DNA of 64,000 bases from Sunxiuqinia dokdonensis (lineage in GTDB: Bacteria; Bacteroidota; Bacteroidia; Bacteroidales; Prolixibacteraceae), in contig NZ_LGIA01000176.1 of assembly GCF_001270965.1 (NCBI RefSeq), positions 50,071 to 114,070 on the forward strand, given 5' to 3'. The notes beneath the pieces are model-generated. The model saw nothing but the letters and a program-made list of their open reading frames with translations, was not told where the DNA came from and made no database searches. The translations under genes and the position numbers were made by a program. Positions 8,323 to 18,573 of the stretch are shown piece by piece (the first letter of the stretch is position 1; each line of letters starts with the position of its first letter).

Positions 8323-10509
8323 ATGAATAAAGAGCTATCATTAACCGGGCAACTCCAAAAATACTTTGGTTTTGACCGGTTTAAAGGACAGCAGGAAGAG
8401 GTCATCAGGAGTGTGCTTGATGGCAACGACTCTTTTGTGTTGATGCCCACCGGGGGCGGCAAGTCATTGTGCTATCAGTTGCCGGCTTTGATTATGGAGG
8501 GGACTGCCATTGTCATATCGCCACTGATTGCCTTGATGAAAAATCAGGTCGATTCGATCCGAAGTTTTGGAACGGAAGATGGTATTGCCCATTTTTTAAA
8601 TTCGTCGCTGACCAAGGTGGCGATTCAGAGTGTTAAGGAAGATGTGTTGAGTGGCAAGACCAAGCTGCTGTATGTGGCACCGGAATCTTTGACCAAGCAA
8701 GATAATATTGACTTTCTGAAGAATGTCAACATATCGTTTTATGCCATTGATGAGGCACATTGTATCTCGGAGTGGGGCCACGATTTCAGGCCCGAGTATC
8801 GGCGTATTCGCCCGATTGTTCAGGATATTGGGCCGGCGCCAATTATGGCCTTAACGGCTACGGCCACGGCCAAGGTACAGCATGATATTCAGAAAAACCT
8901 CGGCATGCTCGATGCCCGGGTGTTTAAAGCGTCGTTTAACCGGCCCAACCTGTATTATGCGGTGAAACCCAAGGTGAAACCCGAAACGCAGATCATTCGC
9001 TTTATCAAGGAAAACGAAGGCAAGTCAGGCATTATTTATTGTTTGAGCCGAAAAAAGGTGGAGGAGCTTGCCGAGGCTTTGCAGGTGAACGGAATCAAAG
9101 CGTTGGCCTATCATGCAGGTATGGACTCAGCGACCCGGTCGGGAAACCAGGATAAGTTTTTGATGGAAGACGTGGATGTGATTGTAGCGACCATCGCTTT
9201 TGGGATGGGAATTGACAAGCCCGATGTGCGTTTTGTGATGCACTACGATATTCCGAAAAGCCTGGAAGGTTACTACCAGGAAACCGGACGGGCAGGACGC
9301 GATGGCGGCGAGGGACAATGCATTGCTTTCTATTCCTACAAAGACATTCAGAAGCTGGAGAAATTTATGCAGGGCAAACCTGTGGCAGAGCAGGAAATTG
9401 GCCGGCAGTTGCTGCTGGATACCGCTTCGTATGCCGAGACGGCGATTTGTCGGCGAATTATGCTGCTCAACTATTTTGGCGAAAAACTGGAAGAGCCCTG
9501 CGGCAATTGTGACAACTGTCTCAACCCAAAAGAGCAGGTGGAGGCCAGCGATGAAGTGGTTCGCGCCCTGAAAGCCATTGCCGAAGTGAACGAAAAATAC
9601 AAGGCAGAGCATATTTCTGATATTTTGACCGGAAAAGTGTCCGCTGCCGTCAAATCATTTAAGCACGATCAGCTGGCGTGTTTTGGCTCGGGCGATGACC
9701 ACAGCGACCGGTTTTGGAATGCCGTCTTTCGTCAGAGTATGATTGCCGGCCTCATCAACAAGGATATCGAGAATTATGGCCTGTTGAAGATTAACGAAAA
9801 AGGGCGCCAGTTTATGGAGAAGCCGGAGTCTTTTTTGCTCGTGCGAAACCATAACTACGATGAGCTGGAAGAAGAAGCCTCATCAGCAGGAACAGGGCCG
9901 TCGGGCGGTTCGGGTGGCGACCCCGAATTGTTTGCCATGCTGAAGGATTTACGAAAAAAAGTGGCCAAAAAGCATAACTTGCCGCCATTTGTTATTTTTC
10001 AGGATCCGTCCTTGTCCGACATGTCCATCCAGTATCCGGTCAGCCTCGACGAGCTGAAGTTCATCCAGGGTGTGGGCGAAGGCAAGGCCCGCCGCTACGG
10101 AAAGGAATTTGTGGAGTTGATCAAGACCTATGTCGAAGAAAATGAAATTGAGCGGGCACAGGATCTGGTGGTCAAAACCGTGGCCAATAAGTCGAAAATG
10201 AAGGTTTTTATCATTCAAAGCATCGATCGGAAATTGTCATTTGACGATATTGCCGATTCGAAGGGCATTGAACTAAGAGACCTGATTACCGAGCTTGAAG
10301 CCATTGTTAATTCGGGAACCAAAATCAATATTGACTATTATATTGATGAGATCATTGACGAAGATCACCAGGAGGAAGTTTACGACTATTTCCGGGAAGC
10401 CGAAGATGATTCAGTGACGGCGGCACTAGACGAGTTGGGCGAAGATGAATATACGGAAGAAGACATCCGGCTGATGCGAATTAAGTTTATCTCCGAAATG
10501 GGAAACTAA
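8323..10509 (+). CDS. recQ: ATP-dependent DNA helicase RecQ
   Basis: RecQ unwinds DNA 3' to 5' in recombination and replication-fork repair. The 728-residue protein has motif 0 (RFKGQQEEV), Walker A MPTGGGKSLC (41-50), a DEAH box (143-146), a helicase C domain with ETGRAGRDG, and the RecQ zinc-binding region with Cys residues in CRRIM and CGNCDNC (about 378-402). A winged-helix region follows, then an HRDC domain (about 535-605). The last 120 or so residues are an acidic extension, making it longer than E. coli RecQ (609 residues), as is usual in Bacteroidota. It stands alone, divergent from tatC and convergent with valS. Confidence 0.97.
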   Translation: MNKELSLTGQLQKYFGFDRFKGQQEEVIRSVLDGNDSFVLMPTGGGKSLCYQLPALIMEGTAIVISPLIALMKNQVDSIRSFGTEDGIAHFLNSSLTKVAIQSVKEDVLSGKTKLLYVAPESLTKQDNIDFLKNVNISFYAIDEAHCISEWGHDFRPEYRRIRPIVQDIGPAPIMALTATATAKVQHDIQKNLGMLDARVFKASFNRPNLYYAVKPKVKPETQIIRFIKENEGKSGIIYCLSRKKVEELAEALQVNGIKALAYHAGMDSATRSGNQDKFLMEDVDVIVATIAFGMGIDKPDVRFVMHYDIPKSLEGYYQETGRAGRDGGEGQCIAFYSYKDIQKLEKFMQGKPVAEQEIGRQLLLDTASYAETAICRRIMLLNYFGEKLEEPCGNCDNCLNPKEQVEASDEVVRALKAIAEVNEKYKAEHISDILTGKVSAAVKSFKHDQLACFGSGDDHSDRFWNAVFRQSMIAGLINKDIENYGLLKINEKGRQFMEKPESFLLVRNHNYDELEEEASSAGTGPSGGSGGDPELFAMLKDLRKKVAKKHNLPPFVIFQDPSLSDMSIQYPVSLDELKFIQGVGEGKARRYGKEFVELIKTYVEENEIERAQDLVVKTVANKSKMKVFIIQSIDRKLSFDDIADSKGIELRDLITELEAIVNSGTKINIDYYIDEIIDEDHQEEVYDYFREAEDDSVTAALDELGEDEYTEEDIRLMRIKFISEMGN

Positions 10510-10533
10510 GTTCAAAGCCAGCAGGATAACAAA

Positions 10534-10566
10534 AGAGGCTGATTCGTTTTGGATCAGCCTCTTTTT
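10534..10566. terminator. Shared recQ/valS terminator
   Basis: A perfect 10-bp stem AGAGGCTGAT/ATCAGCCTCT with a 9-base loop is flanked by an A-run on the left and TTTTT on the right, so it can stop transcription from both convergent genes. Confidence 0.85.
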
Positions 10567-10637
10567 GCGCACAGCCGCCAGTAACTGCTGGCAAGCTGCG
10601 GGGTTTTATGATCAGGAAATCCCGAATTTTCAGCTGC

Positions 10638-13265
10638 CTACTTTAGATTGGCAATTTGCTCCGTCAGTACTTTGATTTTGGCTTCGGCATCGGCCTGCTT
10701 GGCTTTTTCCTTGGCCACCACCGCTTCGGGGGCGCCGCTGACAAAGCGCTCGTTACTCAGTTTTTTCATCACTGAATTAAGGAAGCCTTCAGTATATTTC
10801 AGCTCTTCCTCCAGTTTTTTTAGCTCTTCTTCCACGTCAATCAAGTCGCCCAAGTCGATAAAATAGCTGGATGAAAATACCCGGTAGGAAGCCGCGCCTT
10901 TCACTTCTTCGTCCACCAATTCGATAGCCGAAAGGTTCCCCATTTTAACAAGAACCGGATCGTATTTTTGGTGATATCCTTTGTCGCCGGGTTGAATTTT
11001 TAGCTCTAGCTGGTCTTTCATGGGCATGTTATTGTTTTTACGAATGGTCCGGATTCCGGCAATGGCTTCTTTCACCGACTCAAACTCATTCAGCAAAGCT
11101 TCATCCACTTCGCCAGCTTCGGGCCATTGGCTGATCATGATGCTGTCACCCGTTTTTCGTTCGCGCAGTAGCTGCCAGATTTCTTCAGAAATGAAGGGCA
11201 TAAATGGATGCAACAAACGCAACACTTTGTCGAGCGCTTCCAGAACTTCTTCGTAGGTTTTTTTGTCGATGGGTTGCTGATAAGCCGGTTTCACCACTTC
11301 GAGCAGCCACGACGAAAAATCATCGCGAATGGTGGTGTAAATGGTCATCAGCGCATCCGAAATGCGAAACTTGTCGAAGTGGTCATTCATGATGGCAATT
11401 TGCTGGTTCAGCTTCTGGTTGAACCAGTCGATGGCCAGCCGCGAGTGATCGGGCTGTTTCATAAATCCGGCTACTTCCCAGCCTTGAATCAGTCGAAACG
11501 AGTTCCAGATTTTTGCGGTGAAGTTCCGTCCCTGCTCGGTTAGCGCTTCATCAAACAGCAAATCGTTTCCGGCTGGCGAGCACAGCAGCATGCCCACGCG
11601 AACGCCATCGGCTCCGTAAAGTTTGATTAAATCCAGCGGGTCGGGCGAGTTGCCAAGTGACTTGCTCATTTTGCGGCGTAGCTTGTCGCGGACGATACCG
11701 GTGAAATATACATTTTTGAATGGTTTATCCTGTCGGTATTCGTATCCGGCAATAATCATGCGGGCCACCCAGAAAAAGATGATTTCCGGAGCCGTCACCA
11801 GATCGTCGGTGGGGTAGTAGTAGTTGATGTCTTTGTTGTCGGGATCGTTGATGCCGTCAAAAACCGAGATGGGCCACAGCCATGACGAAGCCCAGGTGTC
11901 GAGTACATCTTCATCCTGTGTTAAGTCGGTCATGGTTAGTGCCGGATTACCCGATTTTTCCCGAGCAAGCGCCAAGGCTTTGTCTGCGGTTTCAGCCACC
12001 ACGAAAGTTCCGTCAGCCAGGTAGTAGACCGGTATTTGGTGTCCCCACCACAGTTGTCGGCTGATGCACCAGTCTTTCACGTTGCCCATCCAGTGGCGGT
12101 ACAGGTTTTTAAATTTCTTGGGGTGAAACTCCACATCGTCCGACTCCACGGCTTCGAGGGCGGGCTTGGCCAATTTTTCCATCGCCAAAAACCACTGAGC
12201 CGACAGTTTGGGTTCAATCACAACATCGGTTCGTTCCGAGTAGCCAACCTTATTTTTGTAGTCTTCCACCTTCACCAAATTGCCGGCTTCTTCCAGCATG
12301 GGGACGATTTGCTTACGTGCATCAAAACGATCTACGCCAACCAGCACTTGTGCTTTTTCGCTCAAAGTGCCATCGTCGTTGAAGGTGTCAATGGTTTCGA
12401 GATTATGGCGCATGCCGATTTCGTAGTCGTTGATGTCGTGGGCGGGCGTAATTTTCAAACAGCCGGTACCAAACTCCATGTCTACGTATTCATCCATAAT
12501 AATGGGTACGCTGCGTTGTACCAATGGCACCAACACGCGTTTACCCTTGAGGTGATGAAAACGTTCATCTTCAGGGTTCACACAAACGGCGGTATCACCC
12601 AAAATGGTTTCCGGTCGTGTGGTGGCGATGGTCACAAAATCGTCTTCTCCTTCAATTTGGTAACGGACATAATAAAGTTTTGACTGCTCTTCCTTATAAA
12701 TTACTTCTTCGTCCGACACGGCAGTTTTGGCCTGCGGATCCCAGTTCACCATGCGCACGCCGCGGTAAACCAGTCCTTTGTTGTACAGGTCGACAAATAC
12801 TTTGAGCACTGATTCGGAGCGGGCTTCGTCCATGGTAAAGCAAGTGCGTTCCCAGTCGCAGGATGCACCGAGCTTTTTTAACTGTTCCAGAATGATTCCG
12901 CCATGCTTATCGGTCCAGTCCCAGGCATGTTTCAGAAATTCGTCGCGGGTCAAATCCTTTTTTTCAATCCCTTCGCTTTTGAGTTTGGCCACCACTTTGG
13001 CTTCGGTGGCAATGGAGGCATGGTCGGTGCCTGGCACCCAGCAGGCGTTTTTTCCGAGCATGCGTGCGCGGCGTACCAAAATATCCTGTATGGTATTGTT
13101 GAGCATGTGCCCCATGTGCAGCACCCCGGTTACATTGGGCGGTGGAATGACGATGGTGTAGGGTTCACGCTCGTCAGGCTCAGAGTGAAAATAATTTTGC
13201 TCCAGCCAATATTGGTACCACTTATCTTCAACTTCAACAGGATTATACTTGCTCGGGATTTCCAT
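10638..13265 (-). CDS. valS: Valine--tRNA ligase
   Basis: Class I aminoacyl-tRNA synthetase charging tRNA-Val. The HIGH-type motif is HMGH (50-53) and the KMSKS loop is at 532-536. An editing (CP1) domain with [13 protein letters not shown] lies between them. The last 65 residues are the coiled coil typical of ValRS ([12 protein letters not shown] onward). From the ATG at 13265 ([10 protein letters not shown]) the protein has 875 residues, the family norm. An in-frame ATG three codons earlier (13274) cannot be excluded. No regulatory T-box was recognised upstream. Confidence 0.97.
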   Translation of the reverse strand: MEIPSKYNPVEVEDKWYQYWLEQNYFHSEPDEREPYTIVIPPPNVTGVLHMGHMLNNTIQDILVRRARMLGKNACWVPGTDHASIATEAKVVAKLKSEGIEKKDLTRDEFLKHAWDWTDKHGGIILEQLKKLGASCDWERTCFTMDEARSESVLKVFVDLYNKGLVYRGVRMVNWDPQAKTAVSDEEVIYKEEQSKLYYVRYQIEGEDDFVTIATTRPETILGDTAVCVNPEDERFHHLKGKRVLVPLVQRSVPIIMDEYVDMEFGTGCLKITPAHDINDYEIGMRHNLETIDTFNDDGTLSEKAQVLVGVDRFDARKQIVPMLEEAGNLVKVEDYKNKVGYSERTDVVIEPKLSAQWFLAMEKLAKPALEAVESDDVEFHPKKFKNLYRHWMGNVKDWCISRQLWWGHQIPVYYLADGTFVVAETADKALALAREKSGNPALTMTDLTQDEDVLDTWASSWLWPISVFDGINDPDNKDINYYYPTDDLVTAPEIIFFWVARMIIAGYEYRQDKPFKNVYFTGIVRDKLRRKMSKSLGNSPDPLDLIKLYGADGVRVGMLLCSPAGNDLLFDEALTEQGRNFTAKIWNSFRLIQGWEVAGFMKQPDHSRLAIDWFNQKLNQQIAIMNDHFDKFRISDALMTIYTTIRDDFSSWLLEVVKPAYQQPIDKKTYEEVLEALDKVLRLLHPFMPFISEEIWQLLRERKTGDSIMISQWPEAGEVDEALLNEFESVKEAIAGIRTIRKNNNMPMKDQLELKIQPGDKGYHQKYDPVLVKMGNLSAIELVDEEVKGAASYRVFSSSYFIDLGDLIDVEEELKKLEEELKYTEGFLNSVMKKLSNERFVSGAPEAVVAKEKAKQADAEAKIKVLTEQIANLK

Positions 13266-13417
13266 TTTGCACATTTTTTATCGAATTCTGAATTAAGGCA
13301 CAAAAATATAAAAATTCCGGTAGCGCCCGTTGGTTTTTGGTTTGGTTTATCCCCGGGTGCTTCGACGCTGTGCAACCCAGCATGAAACCCTGGGGTTTGT
13401 ACTTTTTCGGGCTCACG

Positions 13418-15409
13418 CTAAGCCAAAAGCCTAGTTTTTATTTTGCGAAACGATTGAAATAAACGAATGCCCGGTTGACCAAAAGTATAGGAAATCGAGC
13501 CTTGCCTCCAGATCAATCCGGGTGGCCTGTGAGTGGAGGTGAGTTTCGATTTGATCATTTGGACAAAGAGCAGGGGTGATATTCGTGTGATGATCTTTTC
13601 ATTGTCCTTCAAATTATTTCCGACTTCAAATTTTTTAAAAATCAGGGTTTCTCTTCTTTCGGGCTTTTCGATTAAAAGGTACAACGAGTTGAGCCCACAC
13701 GATGTGATTGTGGACTTGGCATTGGTCATTAGCCAGTGGAATGATCCGTATTCTTTTGAGAACAAGACAATCGTATCGTACAATTGTTTGATGTATTTTT
13801 CCGTGTAAGCATCGGAATTTTCCCGTTGATCAAACTCCGGAATAATTTTGTCGTTTGCCTTTTTATACCCAATCGTGCTGCCATGATCGGTCATGGCAAA
13901 AACCTGTTCAGCAACGGGAACAAAGCCACTACTTAATGATCGGTTAATTCTTTCAGACCAGATGGTTTCTTCCGGGTAAAATCCAGCCAAATAGTCTCCG
14001 GCCTGATTCGGTAACAGTCGTTCGGTGAACACGCCAAAATAATATCCAAATACATCGGTGCTCCCAAGTATTGCGCTGATTGATTTTTGACAAGTTCTTG
14101 TCCAGCCTAAATCGACAATCGCCAGGTTCGCGTCTTTTTCCAGCATGCCTTCCTGCTCAAAATACTGAAGCGCCAGTTCCTTTTGTTTTTTTGCTTCGAT
14201 CAGGATGGCGGGCAGAACGTTTTGATGCGTCAGCAAATCAAGGAAAAGATCAACGGTTTCTGGTGTCAGTTTTTGGTCGTAGAAAGTCTGATCAATGGCG
14301 AAAGCTTCCAGCGAAGCTTCCAGCATATTTACATTGAGGTTAATGCGCCGCATCATTTGCCGGGGGCTTCGTCCAGTGGCTCCGCCCATGATCCAGCCAA
14401 ATTCCTCTTTGGTTCCGTGCTCCAGGCCGGCCAAGTATAAGGTTCTGCGCGAAGCATACAAATACGAAAATTTGATATCGGGATAGCTTGGGCCTAATGT
14501 TTTGGCTATTTGCATGAAAATGCAGGCATCACGCGCTAAAAAGTACAGGTGATTGATTCCCCGTTTGTTGGCATCTTCCAAAACACCGGCAATAAAAGGC
14601 ACAAACAGTGGGGCAACCACATCGGCCACCAAATCGGTGATGGCTGACTTTTTTGAGCTAAGGCGTATTGTTCGGGCAATTCCAGCCATCAGCACGCCTT
14701 GCAACGGATTGTCGGACAAGGTTGCCGATTTAAGCCATTCCAATTCGTAGCGCGAATACTCAATGTTGCTTAGGAGTTTTGTGCGAATCCCTTTGCTTTT
14801 TGGAACTTGGTGATCGTTGTTTTTGTCGTCGCCGCAATGGTGCCACGCTTTGAAATTGATTTTTTCTTGTTCTGAAATGAAATCGAATAGTTGGCCGCTT
14901 GCTTTTGTATAACCCACTTCGTTTGAAACATACAGCTTGTCGCCCTCTTTCCAGAAACCGTGCTTGATCAACAGGTTTTTGATGAACGCCGACGGTAAAT
15001 ACATGTCGGATATATAGATGACAGCGACACCCAGCCTGTGGAGTTGTTCAATTTCCGTTTTTGTCGAATCGATTGGTCGCAAAACCTTTTCTTCAATCTG
15101 TAACTCCAGCTGAATAAGCTTTTCGGTGCCAAATAAATCTGAAATGCCTGAATTGATCTGGCTGTAAATCTCTTGAATGGATACATCCTGTTTGGTTGAA
15201 GAACCGAAGGTCGAAACCGCTTGCTTTTCGGCACGAAGCCTGGCATTTACAAAATCATAAATAAGGGTGTCCGCTGCATCTTCGCCATACAGTTCGAGCG
15301 CCATCAAATAAAATACGACGCTTGGTTTTCCGCAGCTCCGAAGTAGGCAAGTGTCAAAAACATCAAAAGAATATCGTTTGAAGGAAGGTTTAAAAATGCT
15401 TTTGGTCAT
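13418..15409 (-). CDS. COG5610-type HAD-superfamily protein, function unknown
   Basis: A 663-residue cytosolic protein with no signal peptide or membrane segment. Residues 14-24 read SFDVFDTCLLR, a HAD motif I with both aspartates (Asp16, Asp19). IYISDMYLPS further on fits motif II, and HHCGDDKNNDH around 190-200 looks like motif IV. This matches predicted hydrolases of COG5610, which often sit in surface-polysaccharide loci, sometimes fused to glycosyltransferases. The C-terminal 400 residues (with LYFLARDACIFMQIA and DLGWTRTCQKSI) belong to the same family but have no assigned activity. Here the gene stands alone between valS and a 41-bp repeat array, and no glycan genes are adjacent. Family assignment is fairly firm, function is not. 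Confidence 0.7.
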   Translation of the reverse strand: MTKSIFKPSFKRYSFDVFDTCLLRSCGKPSVVFYLMALELYGEDAADTLIYDFVNARLRAEKQAVSTFGSSTKQDVSIQEIYSQINSGISDLFGTEKLIQLELQIEEKVLRPIDSTKTEIEQLHRLGVAVIYISDMYLPSAFIKNLLIKHGFWKEGDKLYVSNEVGYTKASGQLFDFISEQEKINFKAWHHCGDDKNNDHQVPKSKGIRTKLLSNIEYSRYELEWLKSATLSDNPLQGVLMAGIARTIRLSSKKSAITDLVADVVAPLFVPFIAGVLEDANKRGINHLYFLARDACIFMQIAKTLGPSYPDIKFSYLYASRRTLYLAGLEHGTKEEFGWIMGGATGRSPRQMMRRINLNVNMLEASLEAFAIDQTFYDQKLTPETVDLFLDLLTHQNVLPAILIEAKKQKELALQYFEQEGMLEKDANLAIVDLGWTRTCQKSISAILGSTDVFGYYFGVFTERLLPNQAGDYLAGFYPEETIWSERINRSLSSGFVPVAEQVFAMTDHGSTIGYKKANDKIIPEFDQRENSDAYTEKYIKQLYDTIVLFSKEYGSFHWLMTNAKSTITSCGLNSLYLLIEKPERRETLIFKKFEVGNNLKDNEKIITRISPLLFVQMIKSKLTSTHRPPGLIWRQGSISYTFGQPGIRLFQSFRKIKTRLLA

Positions 15410-15727
15410 TTGAGTTTTCTATTTAGAATGGAACGTCATGATCAATTCTTGTTATTTGTTCACTATCACACATGAGCTATAACGTTTAAATCCCCGAACA
15501 GATGTTGATTAAGGTTACTGTTAACGATTTGATAAGATACCTGGCCGTACCTGATCCGCTCGGTGATTGACGAATTTCGTTTTTAGTTCGGTTTAAATGG
15601 ATTTAAAAGAATGGCGGAGGGCACTTTTCACCTTTTCCGGGAAAGTGTTAGCTTTTTGTTTTTTGTCAGGCTGTCGGAGGCTCAGCAGACTTGCCTTTTG
15701 CTCGTTTCTCCGCGGCTGAGGCTCAGC

Positions 15728-15891
15728 CAGGCTGTCGCAGGTTGGTTTCTGCTCAGCTGAGGCTCAGCCAGGCTGTCGAGTGTTTATTTCTGCTCAGCTG
15801 AGGCTCGGCCAGGCTGTCGAGTGTTTATTTCTGCTCAGCTGAGGCTCAGCCAGGCTGTCGCACGTTTATTTCTGCTCAGCTGAGGCTCAGC
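15728..15891. repeat. 41-bp tandem repeat, four copies
   Basis: Four consecutive 41-base units start at 15728, 15769, 15810 and 15851, each opening with CAGGCTGTCG and differing by only a few bases. Each unit carries two overlapping palindromes, CTCAGCTGAG and GCTGAG-G-CTCAGC. Degenerate copies extend left to about 15661 and a remnant GGCTGAGGCT lies at 15914. The period is not a multiple of three and no ORF spans it, so it is non-coding. There are no spacers, so it is not CRISPR. Confidence 0.9.
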
Positions 15892-15931
15892 CGACCTTCA
15901 AACTTTGTTTGTTGGCTGAGGCTTGTTTCGC

Positions 15932-15965
15932 AAAAAAAAAGGTGGTCTCGACAAGCAAGATCACC
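15932..15965 (-). terminator. Intrinsic terminator after ald
   Basis: On the minus strand a stem built from GGTG/CACC and TCT/AGA, with one mismatch, is followed by nine T residues, about 30-60 bases past the ald stop. Confidence 0.65.
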
Positions 15966-15993
15966 CCTTTGGAAATTATCAATCGGTTGGTTT

Positions 15994-17106
15994 TTACAAA
16001 ACAGTGTCGACGGGTACGTACGGCAGGTCAAAGGCATCGGCCACTTCTTTGTACACAATTTTGCCTTCAACGACGTTCAGCCCTTTGCGCAAAGGAAGGT
16101 CGTCGGTACAAGCCTGCTTCCATCCTTTGTTGGCCAGTTGAATGGCATTGGGCAACGTGGCGTTGGTCAGCGCCAGGGTTGATGTGCGTGGCACGGCACC
16201 CGGCATGTTGGCCACGCAATAATGAATGACATCGTCAATCACAAAATTGGGATGATCGTGCGTCGTGGGTTTGGTGGTTTCAAAACAGCCACCCTGATCA
16301 ACAGCCACATCCACCATCACGGTGCCCGGGCGCATGGTTGGAAGCATATCGCGCGTAATCAGCTTGGGGGCTTTGGCTCCCGGAATCAGCACCGCGCCAA
16401 TAATTAATATATGCGACTGCACCATTTCGCGAATGTTGAATTCGTTGCTCATCATGGTTTTCACATTGGCGGGCATAATGTCGTCGAGGTAACGCAGGCG
16501 CTTCAGGCTGACATCCATAATGGTGACGTCGGCACCCAGGCCGGCCGCCATTTTTGCCGCTTCGGTTCCAACAATTCCGCCGCCAATAATGAGCACTTTG
16601 GCTGGAGTTACACCAGGCACACCGCCCAGCAATACGCCGTAGCCGCCGTAGGTTTTTTCAAGATATTTGGCGCCTTCCTGCACCGACATGCGTCCGGCTA
16701 CTTCCGACATTGGAATAAGCAAAGGCAAAGAGCGGTCGTCAAGCTCCACGGTTTCGTAGGCCAGGCAAATGGCTTCGCGTTCCATCATCGCCTTGGTCAG
16801 TTCTTCCGAAGAAGCAAAATGAAAATAGGTGTAAAGAATCTGGCCTTTTTTGATGAGCGGATATTCCGAGGCAATGGGTTCTTTTACTTTTATAATCATG
16901 TCGGCAATGGCGTAAACGTCTTCAATGGCAGGAAGCATTTTGGCTCCGGCCAATCGGTAATCATCGTCTGTAAATCCGCTTCCAATACCAGCTGTGGCCT
17001 GTACATAAACCACATGTCCGCGTTTTACCATTTCGGCTGTTCCGGCAGGAGTCAACGCCACCCTGTTTTCGTTGTTCTTAATTTCTTTAGGTACACCAAT
17101 TATCAT
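15994..17106 (-). CDS. ald: Alanine dehydrogenase
   Basis: Catalyses reversible NAD-dependent oxidative deamination of L-alanine to pyruvate and ammonium in the cytosol. The 370-residue sequence aligns without gaps to known key residues: Arg15 and Lys75 (substrate binding), His96 and Asp270 (catalysis), and the Rossmann motif GGGIVG (175-180). Start and length are standard. It is divergent from an aminotransferase gene, and the gap between them contains a 9-bp dyad that could be a shared operator. A terminator and the 41-bp repeat array follow it. Pyruvate/alanine and ammonium handling fits the nearby glutamine synthetase. Confidence 0.96.
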   Translation of the reverse strand: MIIGVPKEIKNNENRVALTPAGTAEMVKRGHVVYVQATAGIGSGFTDDDYRLAGAKMLPAIEDVYAIADMIIKVKEPIASEYPLIKKGQILYTYFHFASSEELTKAMMEREAICLAYETVELDDRSLPLLIPMSEVAGRMSVQEGAKYLEKTYGGYGVLLGGVPGVTPAKVLIIGGGIVGTEAAKMAAGLGADVTIMDVSLKRLRYLDDIMPANVKTMMSNEFNIREMVQSHILIIGAVLIPGAKAPKLITRDMLPTMRPGTVMVDVAVDQGGCFETTKPTTHDHPNFVIDDVIHYCVANMPGAVPRTSTLALTNATLPNAIQLANKGWKQACTDDLPLRKGLNVVEGKIVYKEVADAFDLPYVPVDTVL

Positions 17107-17140
17107 CTTGTTTCGCTTTTAGTTTGAATTGCTTTGAGTT

Positions 17141-17148
17141 CAAAAGTA
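17141..17148 (-). promoter_or_regulatory. Possible ald promoter -7 box
   Basis: The minus strand reads TACTTTTG, an exact TAnnTTTG, 35 bases before the ald ATG. The nearest TTG is 26 bases further upstream, slightly too far. Confidence 0.4.
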
Positions 17149-17203
17149 GCCGATTCGAATTTCGGAAAACATGACAAAAAACAAGAAAACAGGCTGTCTT
17201 ATC

Positions 17204-17227
17204 GCCTTATTTACAAAAAAATAAGGC
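17204..17227. promoter_or_regulatory. Dyad in the divergent ald/aminotransferase gap
   Basis: GCCTTATTT (17204-17212) and AAATAAGGC (17219-17227) are exact reverse complements separated by six bases. The site lies between the two divergent promoters. It may be an operator serving one or both genes; no regulator gene is adjacent. Confidence 0.4.
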
Positions 17228-17305
17228 AGATTCTGTCTCTATTCAAAATGTTTGATAAAATAGTATTCATTTCGGTGTTTGAATATCAAATTACAAGCAA
17301 AAACA

Positions 17306-17339
17306 TTGTTTTTATTTAAGATTGTTAATCGTATCTTTG
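17306..17339 (+). promoter_or_regulatory. Promoter of the aminotransferase gene
   Basis: TTG (17306-17308), a 23-base spacer, then TATCTTTG (17332-17339), a textbook Bacteroidota promoter 28 bases before the start codon. Confidence 0.7.
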
Positions 17340-17367
17340 CCGACCTAGCGAAAATATATTATTCAAC

Positions 17368-18573
17368 ATGCCAACAACATCAATTCGAGGAAACAGGATG
17401 CCTGATTCGCCAATCCGTAAGCTTGTACCGCTGTCGGATCGTGCTAAAGCAATGGGTAGAAAGGTGTACCATCTGAATATAGGGCAACCAGATTTGCCCA
17501 CACCGCAGCGTGCTTTGGACGCCATTCGGAATATCGACCGGAAGATTCTGGAATATAGTCCCAGTGAAGGAATTTTGTCGTTGCGGCAAAAGCTGGCGGA
17601 ATACTATCACAAGTACAGCATTTATGTTGATGTAGATGATATTATTGTGACCGCCGGAGGTAGTGAAGCGGTTACTTTCGCGTTTATGTCATGCCTTGAT
17701 CCGGGCGATGAAATTATTGTTCCGGAGCCGGCCTACGCCAATTACGAAGCATTTGCCATTGTTGCAGGCGCTGTCATCAAGTCAATCCCGGCAAAGATTG
17801 AAGAGGGGTTTGCCCTGCCGCCCTTTGAAGAATTTGAGAAGCTGATCACCCCGAAAACCAAGGGGATCATGATCTGCAATCCGAATAATCCAACGGGCTA
17901 TTTGTACACCCAGGAAGAGATGAAGAAGATTCGCGACCTGGTGAAAAAATACGATTTATACTTGTTTTCCGACGAGGTTTATCGCGAGTTTTGCTATACC
18001 GGCGCACCTTACATTTCGGCTTTTCATCTCGAAGGAATTGAGCAAAATGTGATTCTGATCGACTCGGTTTCGAAACGTTACAGTGAATGTGGCTTGCGAA
18101 TTGGTGCCTTGATTACCAAGAATAAAGCGGTTCGCAAAAACGTAATGAAGTTTTGTCAGGCACGCTTAAGCCCGCCGCTGATTGGGCAAATTGCAGCCGA
18201 AGCTTCGCTGGAACAAACCGAGGAGTATCTGTTGAACTCGTACAACGAATACGTGAGTCGGCGAAATTTCCTGATTGACGGGCTGAACAGGATTCATGGG
18301 GTTTATTCGCCCATTCCGATGGGAGCGTTTTATACGGTGGCGCAACTGCCGGTTGATGATGCCGATGAGTTTTGCTCCTGGCTACTCAGCGATTTCGAAT
18401 ATGAAAATCAAACCATTTTTATGGCGCCGGCATCGGGTTTTTATACCACGCCTGGCCAGGGAAAAGACCAGGTTCGGATTGCCTATGTGCTGAACAAGAC
18501 AGACTTGGGAAAAGCTCTGAAAGTGTTGGAAGAGGCACTGAAGGTTTATCCGGGAAGCACGCTCAGGCGTTAG
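17368..18573 (+). CDS. PLP-dependent class I/II aminotransferase
   Basis: A 401-residue fold-type I aminotransferase. The PLP-binding lysine is Lys236 in SVSKRYSECG, Asp202 in SDEVY contacts the pyridine nitrogen, and NPNNPTG (171-177) and GGSEA (97-101) are standard cofactor contacts. The family includes aspartate, aromatic and alanine aminotransferases, and the substrate cannot be fixed from sequence; an aspartate- or alanine-type role would fit the divergent alanine dehydrogenase. The first 11 residues may be extra, since a second ATG lies at residue 11, but the good promoter just upstream supports the longer form. Confidence 0.88.
   Translation: MPTTSIRGNRMPDSPIRKLVPLSDRAKAMGRKVYHLNIGQPDLPTPQRALDAIRNIDRKILEYSPSEGILSLRQKLAEYYHKYSIYVDVDDIIVTAGGSEAVTFAFMSCLDPGDEIIVPEPAYANYEAFAIVAGAVIKSIPAKIEEGFALPPFEEFEKLITPKTKGIMICNPNNPTGYLYTQEEMKKIRDLVKKYDLYLFSDEVYREFCYTGAPYISAFHLEGIEQNVILIDSVSKRYSECGLRIGALITKNKAVRKNVMKFCQARLSPPLIGQIAAEASLEQTEEYLLNSYNEYVSRRNFLIDGLNRIHGVYSPIPMGAFYTVAQLPVDDADEFCSWLLSDFEYENQTIFMAPASGFYTTPGQGKDQVRIAYVLNKTDLGKALKVLEEALKVYPGSTLRR

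Larger units (their letters stand above)
15410..15993. other. Non-coding gap with tandem repeat and terminator
   Basis: This 584-base gap between the COG5610 gene and ald holds no convincing gene. Positions 15410-15660 show nothing recognisable. Positions 15661-15925 are repeat-derived, described separately, and the end of the gap is the ald terminator. Confidence 0.7.

Noticed and set aside
15661..15925. CRISPR array
   Set aside because: The 41-bp copies are directly adjacent with no variable spacers and no cas genes nearby.
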